Position numbers and translations under genes: made by a program
The notes under the pieces: generated by a model
What the model saw: the letters and a program-made list of their open reading frames with translations, nothing else
The model's database searches: none
What the model was told of the DNA's origin: nothing
NCBI RefSeq assembly: GCF_014306155.1
Contig: NZ_JACRWH010000062.1
Location: 1 to 13,520 of the forward strand
Reading direction: 5' to 3'
Length of the DNA stretch: 13,520 nucleotides
Source: Holdemanella hominis
GTDB taxonomy: Bacteria; Bacillota_I; Bacilli_A; Erysipelotrichales; Erysipelotrichaceae
Part shown: positions 1-7,106 of the stretch, piece after piece
How positions within the stretch are numbered: the first letter of the stretch is position 1
How the letters are laid out: each line of letters starts with the position of its first letter

Positions 1-124
1 CACATATTCAATTTTACAAATTAACAAAACCGTCTTCAACTACGGTTATTAAAGGTTGAAAGAAAGGAGATGTATGTTGTAAATGACCAGCTAGATGGGT
101 CAATTACAATATACCAGGGGTATT
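1..124 (+). promoter_or_regulatory. Leader region upstream of proC with two mini-ORFs
   Basis: No complete gene is visible here. A small inverted repeat (AACCGT at 28-33, ACGGTT at 42-47) has no T-run after it, so it is not a convincing terminator. A strong Shine-Dalgarno sequence, AAAGGAG at 63-69, precedes the mini-ORF ATG-TTG-TAA (74-82), which overlaps a second mini-ORF ATG-ACC-AGC-TAG (83-94). An ATG at 95 is in frame with proC but lies about 25 nt from that site. A possible -35 TTGAAA is at 56-61, but no good -10 sits at the right distance. Confidence 0.3.
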
Positions 125-931
125 ATGCGAGAAACAATAGGTTTTATTGGTGCTGGAAACATGGGGAAAGCCATGATTGAAGGAATCTGTCAGAATCATG
201 TATTTAATACAGTTTGGGTGTGTGATCATCACCAGGAAAATTTAGATGTACTACATGAAAAGTATGGAGTCGAAACGAGTTTAGATGAAAAAAAAGTAGC
301 AAAAAATAGTGATGTATTGGTGTTGAGTGTGAAGCCGAAACATTATCCAAAGGTGATTGAAAAAATCAAGGACAGTGTCAAATCCGATGTGATTATTGTG
401 GATATTGCGGCAGGTGTAACCATTTTAGATGTGAAGACATACTTTGGCAAAGATATAAAGGTGATTAAGGCAATGCCGAATACGCCCGCATTGGTATTAT
501 CTGCGATGAGTGCTATTTCGTTTGATGATTTGGTTACTGAAGAAGATAAAGTTTGTGTTCAGTCTATCTTTAATAGTTTTGGCAAATGTGAAGTGGTTGA
601 AGAAACCATGATGGATGCTGTAACCAGTGTGAGTGGTTCAAGTCCTGCCTATGTATTTATGTTTATTGAAGCGATGGCAGATGCAGCTGTGGCACAAGGC
701 TTACCTCGAACTCAGGCTTATACATTTGCGGCACAAGCCGTTTTGGGAAGTGCAAAGATGGTCTTAGAAACAGGTATGCATCCAGGTACCTTAAAAGATA
801 TGGTTTGTTCACCTGGTGGAACAACGATTGATGCGGTTTGCGAGCTGGAAAGAATGGGTTTTAGAGCGAGTGTTGAATCGGCTATGCGTGTTTGTGGTGA
901 AAAATCAAAGAAAATGACGGAGGGAAAATAG
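125..931 (+). CDS. proC: Pyrroline-5-carboxylate reductase
   Basis: This enzyme reduces 1-pyrroline-5-carboxylate to L-proline with NAD(P)H, the last step of proline synthesis, in the cytoplasm. From this start the protein has 268 residues, normal for ProC. The N-terminal Rossmann motif is GAGNMG (residues 9-14). MPNTP (118-122) and the C-terminal helical dimerisation domain with SGSSPAYV (170-177) and SPGGTTI (229-235) are hallmarks of the family. I chose the ATG at 125 because AGGGG sits about 5 nt upstream and the Rossmann strand begins directly after it. An in-frame ATG at 95 would add ten residues that are not typical of the family. The next gene, pepA, starts 3 nt after the stop, so the two are probably one transcript; its Shine-Dalgarno sequence lies inside the end of proC. 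Confidence 0.95.
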   Translation: MRETIGFIGAGNMGKAMIEGICQNHVFNTVWVCDHHQENLDVLHEKYGVETSLDEKKVAKNSDVLVLSVKPKHYPKVIEKIKDSVKSDVIIVDIAAGVTILDVKTYFGKDIKVIKAMPNTPALVLSAMSAISFDDLVTEEDKVCVQSIFNSFGKCEVVEETMMDAVTSVSGSSPAYVFMFIEAMADAAVAQGLPRTQAYTFAAQAVLGSAKMVLETGMHPGTLKDMVCSPGGTTIDAVCELERMGFRASVESAMRVCGEKSKKMTEGK

Positions 932-934
932 GAT

Positions 935-2224
935 ATGAAAAATATTTGTATCGGATTGTTTGAAGGAGAGACTTTACCGGAAAGTTTAGCGGCTTTTAAA
1001 GATGTAAAATTGGATTTAGAATTTGGTAAGATTACAACAATTCATACATTAAATCAATTGGATTGCGAAAAAGTTGTTGTCGTTGGTTTGGGTGATGGTA
1101 AGAAGAATATCAAGGAAGCTTTCAGTAAAGTAGAGGCAGATGATTATTTGGTGTATGCCACTGAAAATACGGCGTATGCAGCTGGTTTTGGCTTAGTGTA
1201 TGGTGCTTATAGCTATAAAGATACTAAGGTGTATGATTTAGAGAGTGATGATTTTAAAGATGAATTTGAAAAAGGTAAAACAGTAGCTCGTATTGTTAAT
1301 CATGCGCGTGAAATGAGTGATATGCCCGCAAATTTTTTAACACCAGATCATTTGGTGGATGAAGCGAAGCTTGTGGCTGAAAAGTATGATATGGAAATTG
1401 AAGTATTAGCACAAGACGATTTAGAAGAAATTGGTGCCGGTGCTCTTTTAGCTGTCAATCAAGGTTCTGACAGACCATGTTTTATGGTGGTTATTCGTTA
1501 TGATGGTGGTAAGCAAGACGAAGACTATACAGCTCTTGTTGGTAAGGGTCTTACATATGATGCGGGTGGCTACAATATCAAGTCAAATATGCATGGTATG
1601 AAGTATGATATGTGTGGGGCTGCCAATATGCTTTGTGCATTGGAGTTACTTGCTGAATTAAAGGTGGAAAAGAATGTAGTTTGTGTTTTACCAATTACTG
1701 AAAATAAAATCAATGGACATGGATTTGTCGATGGGGATGTGATCACAAGTTTAAGTGGTAAAACGATTGAAGTCACAAATACCGATGCAGAAGGAAGATT
1801 GATTTTGGCAGATGCCTTGACAATGGCACAAAAATTAGGGGCTTCACGCGTGATCGATATGGCGACTTTAACTGGGGCTTGTGTACGTGCTTTAGGTAGT
1901 ACATATACTGGAATCTTTAGTAATGATGATAGTTTCTATTTGCCTTTCTTAGGGGCTTCAAAAGCTACAAAAGAACAGATTTGGCGTTTGCCTGTGGATG
2001 AATATTTCCATTCAGAATTGAAGTGTTCAAAGGTAGCGGATTTGATCAATTCAAAGACTTTGGGTGGAAATGCAAGTTTGGCTGCGGCTTTCTTAGAAGA
2101 ATTTATTGAGGAAGGCACTAAGTGGATTCACTTGGACATTGCAGGAACGAGCGATAAGGATGAAGTGGCTACAGGTGTTATGATTGAGACAATTGTTCAT
2201 TTTCTTGAAAATGAATGTAAATAA
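935..2224 (+). CDS. pepA: M17 family leucyl aminopeptidase
   Basis: A cytosolic metallo-aminopeptidase that removes N-terminal residues from peptides. The C-terminal catalytic domain is intact. By family alignment, the two-metal ligands are K204 and D209 (in GKGLTYDAGG), D225 (in KYDMCGAA), and D284 and E286 in the M17 signature NTDAEGR. The catalytic residues are K216 and R288. The protein has 429 residues, against roughly 480-500 for many bacterial PepA proteins; the shortfall is in the N-terminal macro-like domain, which is variable in the family. GGAGG at 919-923, inside the end of proC, serves as ribosome-binding site. No terminator is seen between this gene and ilvE, but ilvE has its own promoter. 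The family assignment is secure; the substrate preference is not visible. Confidence 0.93.
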   Translation: MKNICIGLFEGETLPESLAAFKDVKLDLEFGKITTIHTLNQLDCEKVVVVGLGDGKKNIKEAFSKVEADDYLVYATENTAYAAGFGLVYGAYSYKDTKVYDLESDDFKDEFEKGKTVARIVNHAREMSDMPANFLTPDHLVDEAKLVAEKYDMEIEVLAQDDLEEIGAGALLAVNQGSDRPCFMVVIRYDGGKQDEDYTALVGKGLTYDAGGYNIKSNMHGMKYDMCGAANMLCALELLAELKVEKNVVCVLPITENKINGHGFVDGDVITSLSGKTIEVTNTDAEGRLILADALTMAQKLGASRVIDMATLTGACVRALGSTYTGIFSNDDSFYLPFLGASKATKEQIWRLPVDEYFHSELKCSKVADLINSKTLGGNASLAAAFLEEFIEEGTKWIHLDIAGTSDKDEVATGVMIETIVHFLENECK

Positions 2225-2234
2225 ATGCAACAAG

Positions 2235-2263
2235 TTGAAATAATTTACAGAACATGGTATTAT
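2235..2263 (+). promoter_or_regulatory. Extended -10 promoter of ilvE
   Basis: A -35 box TTGAAA (2235-2240) and a -10 box TATTAT (2258-2263) are separated by 17 bp. A TG at 2255-2256 forms the extended -10 motif TGG-TATTAT. It lies 29 bp before the chosen ilvE start. This indicates independent transcription of ilvE, with possible extra read-through from pepA. Confidence 0.7.
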
Positions 2264-2292
2264 CATAGGTGTTTAGAAAAGAGGACAAATTT

Positions 2293-3354
2293 ATGGAAGT
2301 ACAATTTGTAGAAAGTAAAAACTTAAAAGAAAAACCAACTGGAGCTTTAGGCTTTGGTAAATATTACACAGACTATATGTTTGTGATGGATTGGGATGCT
2401 GGTCAAGAATGGCATGATGCCAGAGTCATACCTTATGGACCATTAGAATTTGATCCAGCAAGTATGGTATTGCACTATGCACAAGAAACATTTGAAGGTT
2501 TAAAGGCCTATCGTACTAAGGATGGTAAGGTTCAATTGTTTAGACCTGAAATGAATGCGAAGCGTTTTGCGAACTCCAATAAACGTTTGAGTATGCCTAC
2601 TTTACCTGTAGATATGTTTGTGGAAGCTGTAAAAACAATTGTGAAGTATTCAGAAGACTGGATTCCAACAGGTGAGGGTGAATCTTTATATATTCGTCCA
2701 TTCATGTTTGCGACAGAAGCTGCGATTGGTGTACATGCGGCAAGTCATTATAAATTTATGATTATCTGTTCTCCAGTGGGTGCTTACTATGCCGAAGGTG
2801 TAAATCCTGTTAAGATCTATGTAGAAGACGAATATGTTCGTGCTACAAAAGGTGGTACTGGATTTACAAAATGTGGTGGAAACTATGCAGGTAGTTTAGC
2901 TGCTCAAGTAAAAGCTGAAGAATTGGGTTATTCTCAAGTCTTATGGTTGGATGGAGTTCACCGTAAATACATTGAAGAAGTTGGTTCAATGAACGTTATG
3001 TTTGAAATTGATAATAAGATTGTGACAGCTCCATGCGAAGGTACAGTACTTCCTGGTGTTACTCGTGATTCTATTTTACATATCTTAAAAGACTGGGGAT
3101 ATGAAATCGAAGAAAGACATTTGTCTGTGGATGAATTGATGGAAGCAGGTCACAATGGTAAGCTACAAGAAGCTTGGGGAACAGGTACGGCTGCCGTAAT
3201 TAGCCCAATTGGTGAATTGTACTACAAGGGTGATAAAGTTACTGTTTCTGATTTTAAAACGGGTGAATTAACACAAAAGTTATATGATACTTTGACAGGT
3301 ATTCAATGGGGAACAATTGCGGATCCTTATGGATGGACTGTTGTAGTTGACTAA
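2293..3354 (+). CDS. ilvE: Branched-chain amino acid aminotransferase
   Basis: A class IV PLP-dependent transaminase that interconverts leucine, isoleucine and valine with their 2-oxo acids, using glutamate/2-oxoglutarate as partner. From the ATG at 2293 it has 353 residues, typical of the eukaryote-like BCAT branch found in many Firmicutes. Visible motifs are FEGLKAYR (67-74), the PLP-lysine region GFTKCGGNYAG with K193 as the expected Schiff-base lysine, and EEVGSMNV (228-235). The ATG at 2293 is preferred because AGAGGA (2279-2284) lies 8 nt upstream. A GTG at 2269 is in frame but would add eight atypical residues and sits too close to the promoter. The gene is monocistronic, between its own promoter and a terminator. 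Confidence 0.94.
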   Translation: MEVQFVESKNLKEKPTGALGFGKYYTDYMFVMDWDAGQEWHDARVIPYGPLEFDPASMVLHYAQETFEGLKAYRTKDGKVQLFRPEMNAKRFANSNKRLSMPTLPVDMFVEAVKTIVKYSEDWIPTGEGESLYIRPFMFATEAAIGVHAASHYKFMIICSPVGAYYAEGVNPVKIYVEDEYVRATKGGTGFTKCGGNYAGSLAAQVKAEELGYSQVLWLDGVHRKYIEEVGSMNVMFEIDNKIVTAPCEGTVLPGVTRDSILHILKDWGYEIEERHLSVDELMEAGHNGKLQEAWGTGTAAVISPIGELYYKGDKVTVSDFKTGELTQKLYDTLTGIQWGTIADPYGWTVVVD

Positions 3355-3355
3355 T

Positions 3356-3389
3356 AAAAGGAAGGCGTACATTGTACATCTTCCTTTTT
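3356..3389 (+). terminator. Rho-independent terminator of ilvE
   Basis: The left arm AAAAGGAAG (3356-3364) pairs with the right arm starting CTTCC (3380) that runs into a T-run ending at 3389. A small inner GTAC/GTAC pairing sits in the loop. It begins directly after the ilvE stop codon. Confidence 0.85.
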
Positions 3390-3397
3390 GTGTGTAT

Positions 3398-3432
3398 AAA
3401 TAAAGTAGAGATGGTCTTTCTCTACTTTATTT
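3398..3432 (-). terminator. Hairpin overlapping the end of the DUF1836 gene
   Basis: A perfect 13-bp inverted repeat, AAATAAAGTAGAG (3398-3410) and CTCTACTTTATTT (3420-3432), contains the stop codon of the minus-strand gene. Read on the minus strand the stem ends in TTTATTT, so it can act as a terminator or 3' stabilising hairpin. Together with the ilvE terminator it separates the two converging genes. Confidence 0.6.
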
Positions 3433-3910
3433 CATAGCTTTTAAGTGTGTATTCAGTATGCATCTTATAGATGATGCATTGAATGACATTATCCATTAAT
3501 TTTTGTTCGTAATTGGCGTTTTCAAATAGGATTGTATTTCGATTGTTTTTAAAAACGTCATTTAATGAATCTTCAAATCGAGATATAAATAAGTCATAGG
3601 CTTGTTCGATGGTTGAATCTTTTATATTAGTATAAATATGAAGTAAAGATGTGATTTGTTGCATGGAATAACATCTTTTTAGGATGGTTAAAACTAAAAA
3701 GTAGGCTAAATGACTTTTTGTGTAGTGTTTTTTGACGGGTGGATGGACAATACCGGTTTTGACATAGTTGTTGATCATGGCTTTGGTGATGAACTTTTCA
3801 TCATAGAAATAAGTATCTTTTAATTTCTCATTGATGTAGGTGATCACTTGGTCCATATATAGGTCAATTTCGGGTAGTTCGGTCCACTTTGGGAATGTAT
3901 AATCTTTCAT
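3422..3910 (-). CDS. DUF1836 domain protein, predicted DNA-binding regulator
   Basis: This is a 162-residue protein of the DUF1836 family, recognised from the N-terminal block with FPKW-ELPEIDLYMDQV (residues 6-22) and the region ITKAMINNYVKTG (41-53) followed by PPVKK and a Y-x(5)-LAY segment. That arrangement resembles a MerR-like helix-turn-helix in which a tyrosine-rich loop follows the recognition helix. The family's function is not established, so transcription regulator is an inference. I chose the ATG at 3910 because the family motif begins just after it. A GTG at 3943 would place the promoter inside the coding region. Neither start has a Shine-Dalgarno sequence. The gene is divergent from degV and shares a short promoter region with it. 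Confidence 0.8.
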   Translation of the reverse strand: MKDYTFPKWTELPEIDLYMDQVITYINEKLKDTYFYDEKFITKAMINNYVKTGIVHPPVKKHYTKSHLAYFLVLTILKRCYSMQQITSLLHIYTNIKDSTIEQAYDLFISRFEDSLNDVFKNNRNTILFENANYEQKLMDNVIQCIIYKMHTEYTLKSYEIK

Positions 3911-3916
3911 AATTTG

Positions 3917-3945
3917 ATTGTAACATAAAATAAAATGTTGCACAA
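3917..3945 (-). promoter_or_regulatory. Promoter of the DUF1836 gene, apparently leaderless
   Basis: On the minus strand, -35 TTGTGC (complement of 3940-3945), a 17-bp spacer and -10 TACAAT (complement of 3917-3922) are preceded by TGT, an extended -10. The -10 box ends only 6 bp before the ATG at 3910, so the expected transcription start is at or next to the start codon. Confidence 0.55.
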
Positions 3946-3965
3946 TCTAGAAATTAATACTAGAT
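3945..3965. promoter_or_regulatory. Candidate operator dyad between divergent promoters
   Basis: A perfect inverted repeat ATCTAG-N9-CTAGAT lies between the two divergent -35 boxes (3940-3945 and 3969-3974). Its half-site centres are 15 bp apart. It is well placed to control both the DUF1836 gene and degV, and the DUF1836 protein is the obvious candidate ligand. No binding evidence is available from sequence. Confidence 0.4.
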
Positions 3966-3968
3966 GTA

Positions 3969-3997
3969 TTGACTTCTCGTGATATCTATATTATTGT
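3969..3997 (+). promoter_or_regulatory. Promoter of degV
   Basis: A -35 TTGACT (3969-3974), a 17-bp spacer and a -10 TATTGT (3992-3997) lie 26 bp upstream of the degV ATG. The surrounding sequence is AT-rich. Confidence 0.55.
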
Positions 3998-4022
3998 TTA
4001 TCTAAAGAGAGGTAAAAAAAGA

Positions 4023-4868
4023 ATGATTCATATTATTTCTGATTCATCGACAATGTATTCGATTGAATCGGCAAAGAAAAAAGGGTTGTCGATTGTTCCT
4101 TTGAATATTTCAGTGGATTCACAAACATATCGAGATTTTGAGGATATCACAAGTACACAATTATTAACGATGATTGAAGAGCACAAGATTCCTAAAACTT
4201 CACAGCCAAGTCTTGGAGAAAAGATTGATTTATATAATAAACTTTCTAAGGATGGTGATGAAGTGATTGATATTGCGATGGCTTCTGGTTTAAGTGGAAC
4301 GTACCAGACGGCTATGATGGCAAAGGATTCTTGTGACAATCCAGACTTAGTACATGTCGTAGATTCGCAGACGTTGTGTGGGCCACATCGTTTGATGGTG
4401 GATACGGCTTTAGAAATGGCAAATAATGGTGCAAGTGCCAAGGACATCGTAAAGATGATCGTGCAAAGTCGTATGCAGGAAGAGTCGTATTTGGTTCCTG
4501 TTGATTTTCAATTCTTAGTTCGTGGTGGAAGAATCAAAGGGTTAGCTGCTACATTGGGTGGTGCATTAAAATTGATTCCAATTTTGAAAAAAGGCGTTGA
4601 TAGCATGGGTTTAGATAAGTTTGGCGTGAGTCGTACGTATAAAAAGACTGTCAATATGGTGGTTGAAGATTTTAAAAATAATGATTTTGATTCCAATTAT
4701 ACATTTTATATTTCACATGCCTTTAATGAAGATTTGGCAATGATGTTTGAAAAGAAAATCAAAGAAACATTTGAAGGTGTAAAAGTTGTAATTTATCCTT
4801 TATCTCCTGCATTTATTGCGCAGGGTGGACCTGGATGCGTTGCCGTACAGGCAATTAAAATGGCTTAG
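4023..4868 (+). CDS. DegV family fatty-acid-binding protein (FakB-like)
   Basis: DegV proteins bind a fatty acid. The FakB members present it to the kinase FakA for phosphorylation and phospholipid synthesis. This protein has 281 residues, the usual length. It shows the N-terminal SDSST (6-10), KTSQPS (58-63) with T59 near the carboxylate pocket, ASGLSGTY (87-94) with a pocket serine, and FLVRGGRIKG (164-173). Near the C-terminus, where FakB proteins usually have a His-x-Gly-Pro-Gly motif, this one has AQGGPG with Q267 in the histidine position. The start at 4023 is supported by GAGAGG (4007-4012) about 10 nt upstream; the longer frame from a TTG at 3969 lies in the promoter. It is monocistronic, with a strong terminator overlapping its stop codon. 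Whether it works with FakA is not visible here. Confidence 0.88.
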   Translation: MIHIISDSSTMYSIESAKKKGLSIVPLNISVDSQTYRDFEDITSTQLLTMIEEHKIPKTSQPSLGEKIDLYNKLSKDGDEVIDIAMASGLSGTYQTAMMAKDSCDNPDLVHVVDSQTLCGPHRLMVDTALEMANNGASAKDIVKMIVQSRMQEESYLVPVDFQFLVRGGRIKGLAATLGGALKLIPILKKGVDSMGLDKFGVSRTYKKTVNMVVEDFKNNDFDSNYTFYISHAFNEDLAMMFEKKIKETFEGVKVVIYPLSPAFIAQGGPGCVAVQAIKMA

Positions 4869-4895
4869 GAAATTTTCCTAAGCCATATTTTTTTT
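4860..4895 (+). terminator. Terminator of degV, probably bidirectional
   Basis: A 13-bp perfect stem (4860-4872 with 4874-4886) contains the degV stop codon and is followed by a run of eight T (4888-4895). On the other strand the stem is followed by TTTTAATT, so it may also end the converging lactate permease transcript. Confidence 0.85.
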
Positions 4896-4914
4896 CTATT
4901 TTCTTTTCTTAACT

Positions 4915-6441
4915 TTAGAATACTATTTGACCAAAGTAAGCCACAAAACTCATGACAATGATAAAACCAACACCATAAGGCAAGATCATGGATAATAATT
5001 TAGAATCTTGACCTTGTCCATCGACACTGCTTAATGCGATGGCGATAGATTGTGGTGACAACATTTTACCGGCTGCCACACCCAAAGAGTTTAATGAGAC
5101 AATCCAATATGGATTAGCATTCAAGCTTTGGGCTGCGCTTTCTTGTACGGCACCAAATAATACGCCTGAACTTGTTCCAGAACCCGTCACAAATGTTCCT
5201 AGACATCCAATCCATGGGGCAAAGAATGGATAGAAACTTCCTGTAATCGCAATGGCAAACGATGCGATACTCGCAATCATACCTGCATATCCCATGATTT
5301 TAGCACATCCGAGTACACATAGCATGGTAATAATGGTTTGCGACATCTGTTTGATTGTGGCGATAAATACCACTTTGAAATCTCTAAATGTAGCTTTTTG
5401 AATCAAACCACCCAAAATAGCTGATAAGAAGATCCATACACCTGGTGTGTTGATCCAAGTGAATGTCATTGTGCTAGGATTGTCTCCTGTATAAATAATG
5501 GCGGTTGATGCGAATTGTGACAAGAATGTATGAATTGGAGCTACTAATTTTGAAGTTGATAATAAGAAGATAAAGATAAAAATAAATGGTGACCAGGCCG
5601 CTAATGCCTTTTTAACCGTAATTTTTTCGTTTGTTTCTAACTTCATTTCGTATTCAGGATTTGGTTTTACCTTAGAACCCAAAAGAATTGTGCATAATAA
5701 TGAACAAACGCTTCCTACCACAACACATAATTCGGAACCTACAAATTTCGCAACGATCATCTGAGGAATCAAGAAGCTTAATCCAGAAACGAAAGTAAGT
5801 GCTGTGACGCCTTTTAATGCCTTAAAGCCTTTTCCTGTGACCATAACGATCAAGAATGGACACATTAACATAAATGGAGCTAATTGAAGGGTTTGTGTAA
5901 ATGCAAGTTGAGCATTTTCAAGATCAACTAAATTAGCCAAAGTGACCGTTGGAATACCAATGGAACCAAATGGAGTTGGAACTCCGTTGGCAATTAGACA
6001 AACTAAACAAGAGAATAAAGGATCAAAGCCTAAAGCTACAAGCATACTTGCAGGAATGGCAATGGCAGTACCAAAGCCAGCCATACCTTCCATAAATCCA
6101 CCAAAGCACCATGCGACAAGTAAGACAAGAATTCGTTTGTCGCTTGAAACGCTAGTAATCATTTGTTTAATGATTTCCATACCACGTGTGCGTAGTGACA
6201 GGTTATAAGTAAATACGGCTGCGATAATTACAACAATAATAGGCCATAGTGCCATTAAGAAGCCTTCACAAGCAGCCGTCATTGTATTTAGAAAACTTTG
6301 TTGCCAGATCGCAACGGATAATAGTACAGAAATAATTAAAGAACCAAAGGCAGCTTTATATGTGGGCCATCCAAGTACGGTTAGCGCAAATATTAGCCAT
6401 AAAATGGGACAAAGCCCCAAAACAAAATATAGAAAACTCAT
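4915..6441 (-). CDS. lldP: L-lactate permease family transporter
   Basis: A multi-pass membrane transporter of the lactate permease (LctP/LldP) family, which moves L-lactate with protons; some members also carry glycolate. It has 508 residues, slightly shorter than the roughly 550 of Escherichia coli LldP, and is almost wholly hydrophobic with a dozen or more membrane segments. Family motifs are GGFMEGMAGFGTAIAIPA (114-131), PTPFGSIGIPT (155-165), a GTFVTGSGTSSGVLFG block (from about 415), and GKMLSPQSIAIA near 458-469. The ATG at 6441 has GGGAGAG about 6 nt upstream and sits behind a near-consensus promoter. It converges on degV and is divergent from mraZ. No lactate dehydrogenase or regulator is adjacent in this window, so the physiological direction of transport cannot be stated. 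Confidence 0.9.
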   Translation of the reverse strand: MSFLYFVLGLCPILWLIFALTVLGWPTYKAAFGSLIISVLLSVAIWQQSFLNTMTAACEGFLMALWPIIVVIIAAVFTYNLSLRTRGMEIIKQMITSVSSDKRILVLLVAWCFGGFMEGMAGFGTAIAIPASMLVALGFDPLFSCLVCLIANGVPTPFGSIGIPTVTLANLVDLENAQLAFTQTLQLAPFMLMCPFLIVMVTGKGFKALKGVTALTFVSGLSFLIPQMIVAKFVGSELCVVVGSVCSLLCTILLGSKVKPNPEYEMKLETNEKITVKKALAAWSPFIFIFIFLLSTSKLVAPIHTFLSQFASTAIIYTGDNPSTMTFTWINTPGVWIFLSAILGGLIQKATFRDFKVVFIATIKQMSQTIITMLCVLGCAKIMGYAGMIASIASFAIAITGSFYPFFAPWIGCLGTFVTGSGTSSGVLFGAVQESAAQSLNANPYWIVSLNSLGVAAGKMLSPQSIAIALSSVDGQGQDSKLLSMILPYGVGFIIVMSFVAYFGQIVF

Positions 6442-6465
6442 ATCATCTCTCCCTTATGCGTGTTG

Positions 6466-6493
6466 ATTATATCAAAGTGAGATAGTTTGTCAA
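6466..6493 (-). promoter_or_regulatory. Near-consensus promoter of lldP
   Basis: On the minus strand, a perfect -35 TTGACA (complement of 6488-6493) and a perfect -10 TATAAT (complement of 6466-6471) are separated by 16 bp, with TGA before the -10 box (extended -10). It lies 24 bp upstream of the lldP ATG. Such a strong core promoter suggests high basal expression or control by a repressor, but no clear operator was found. Confidence 0.8.
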
Positions 6494-6567
6494 AACAAAA
6501 ACGCTAAAAATAGGTGTGTAAGCGTATGCAAGTAACGATTGTGGGTTATATTTGTGGTCAACAAAAA

Positions 6568-6621
6568 AATCAAAACATTTTTGATTATTTTATGGCCTTT
6601 TTTGATCAAATGATGTATTAT
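6568..6621 (+). promoter_or_regulatory. mraZ promoter region: probable -10 and upstream T-rich repeats
   Basis: TATTAT at 6616-6621 is the best -10 box for mraZ, placing the transcript start near 6628. No good -35 lies 17 bp upstream. Further up are an 8-bp inverted repeat (AATCAAAA 6568-6575, TTTTGATT 6579-6586) and two direct copies of TTTTTGAT (6578-6585 and 6599-6606), 21 bp apart, with a TTTGATCAAA palindrome at 6601-6610. These could be activator sites or UP-like sequence. Confidence 0.4.
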
Positions 6622-6660
6622 AGTGGTACAAAGTAGCATATTGTGTCATAGAGTGGGGGT
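6621..6660 (+). promoter_or_regulatory. Candidate MraZ operator: four phased decamers
   Basis: Four consecutive 10-bp units start at 6621, 6631, 6641 and 6651. All have GT at positions 3-4, and the consensus is NAGTGGCATA. The 10-bp period and GTGG core match the known MraZ operators: TGGGN repeats every 10 bp in Escherichia coli and AAAGTGKCA-type boxes in Mollicutes. The array starts at the -10 box and its last unit overlaps the mraZ Shine-Dalgarno sequence. This fits autorepression of the dcw cluster. Confidence 0.65.
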
Positions 6661-6668
6661 GAAGACAC

Positions 6669-7100
6669 ATGTTCATGGGGGAATACGCGCATAACATAGA
6701 TCGTAAGGGGCGATTGATTATGCCGGCTAAGTTTCGTGAGGAACTAGGTGAACATGTTGTCGTAAACCGAGGACTTGATGGATGCCTGTATGTATATACG
6801 GTAGAGCAGTGGCAGCAAGTGTATCAAAAGCTATCAACTTTGCCTTCGACAAATAAAGATGCGCGCATGTATCAGCGTATGATGTTGTCTAAAGCAGCAG
6901 AATGTGAAATGGATAGTCAGGGGCGAATTTTAATCCCATCCTCTTTAATCGCCCTGGCTGGTCTTGAAAAAGAATGTTTGATTATAGGTGTCGCCAACCA
7001 TTTGGAAATTTGGTCTAAAAATCGTTGGGAAGCTTTGGAAGAAGAGCAAAGTGCATCTTTTGAAGAAGCAGCGGAACACTTATCAGAAATTATGGGGTAG
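6669..7100 (+). CDS. mraZ: Transcriptional regulator MraZ
   Basis: MraZ is a DNA-binding protein of the AbrB/SpoVT superfamily that forms ring-shaped oligomers and regulates its own division and cell-wall cluster. The 143 residues contain the two expected repeats, each with a D-x(2)-G-R motif: DRKGR (11-15) followed by IMPAKFR, and DSQGR (82-86) followed by ILIPSSL. The ATG at 6669 has GGGGG (6655-6659) about 9 nt upstream; a second ATG two codons later (6675) is a possible alternative. It is the first gene of the cluster, 6 nt before rsmH. Four phased repeats upstream are its likely operator. Confidence 0.95.
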   Translation: MFMGEYAHNIDRKGRLIMPAKFREELGEHVVVNRGLDGCLYVYTVEQWQQVYQKLSTLPSTNKDARMYQRMMLSKAAECEMDSQGRILIPSSLIALAGLEKECLIIGVANHLEIWSKNRWEALEEEQSASFEEAAEHLSEIMG

Positions 7101-7106
7101 TAATGA

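Noticed and set aside
95..124. N-terminal extension of proC from the ATG at 95
   Set aside because: The extra ten residues precede the Rossmann strand, are not typical of the family, and have no properly spaced ribosome-binding site.
1570..1776. 68-codon minus-strand frame inside pepA
   Set aside because: It lies antisense to the conserved M17 catalytic domain and shows no recognisable motif or ribosome-binding site.
4028..4447. 139-codon minus-strand frame inside degV
   Set aside because: Longest antisense frame in the window, but it is a shadow of a clearly conserved DegV coding region and has no family resemblance.
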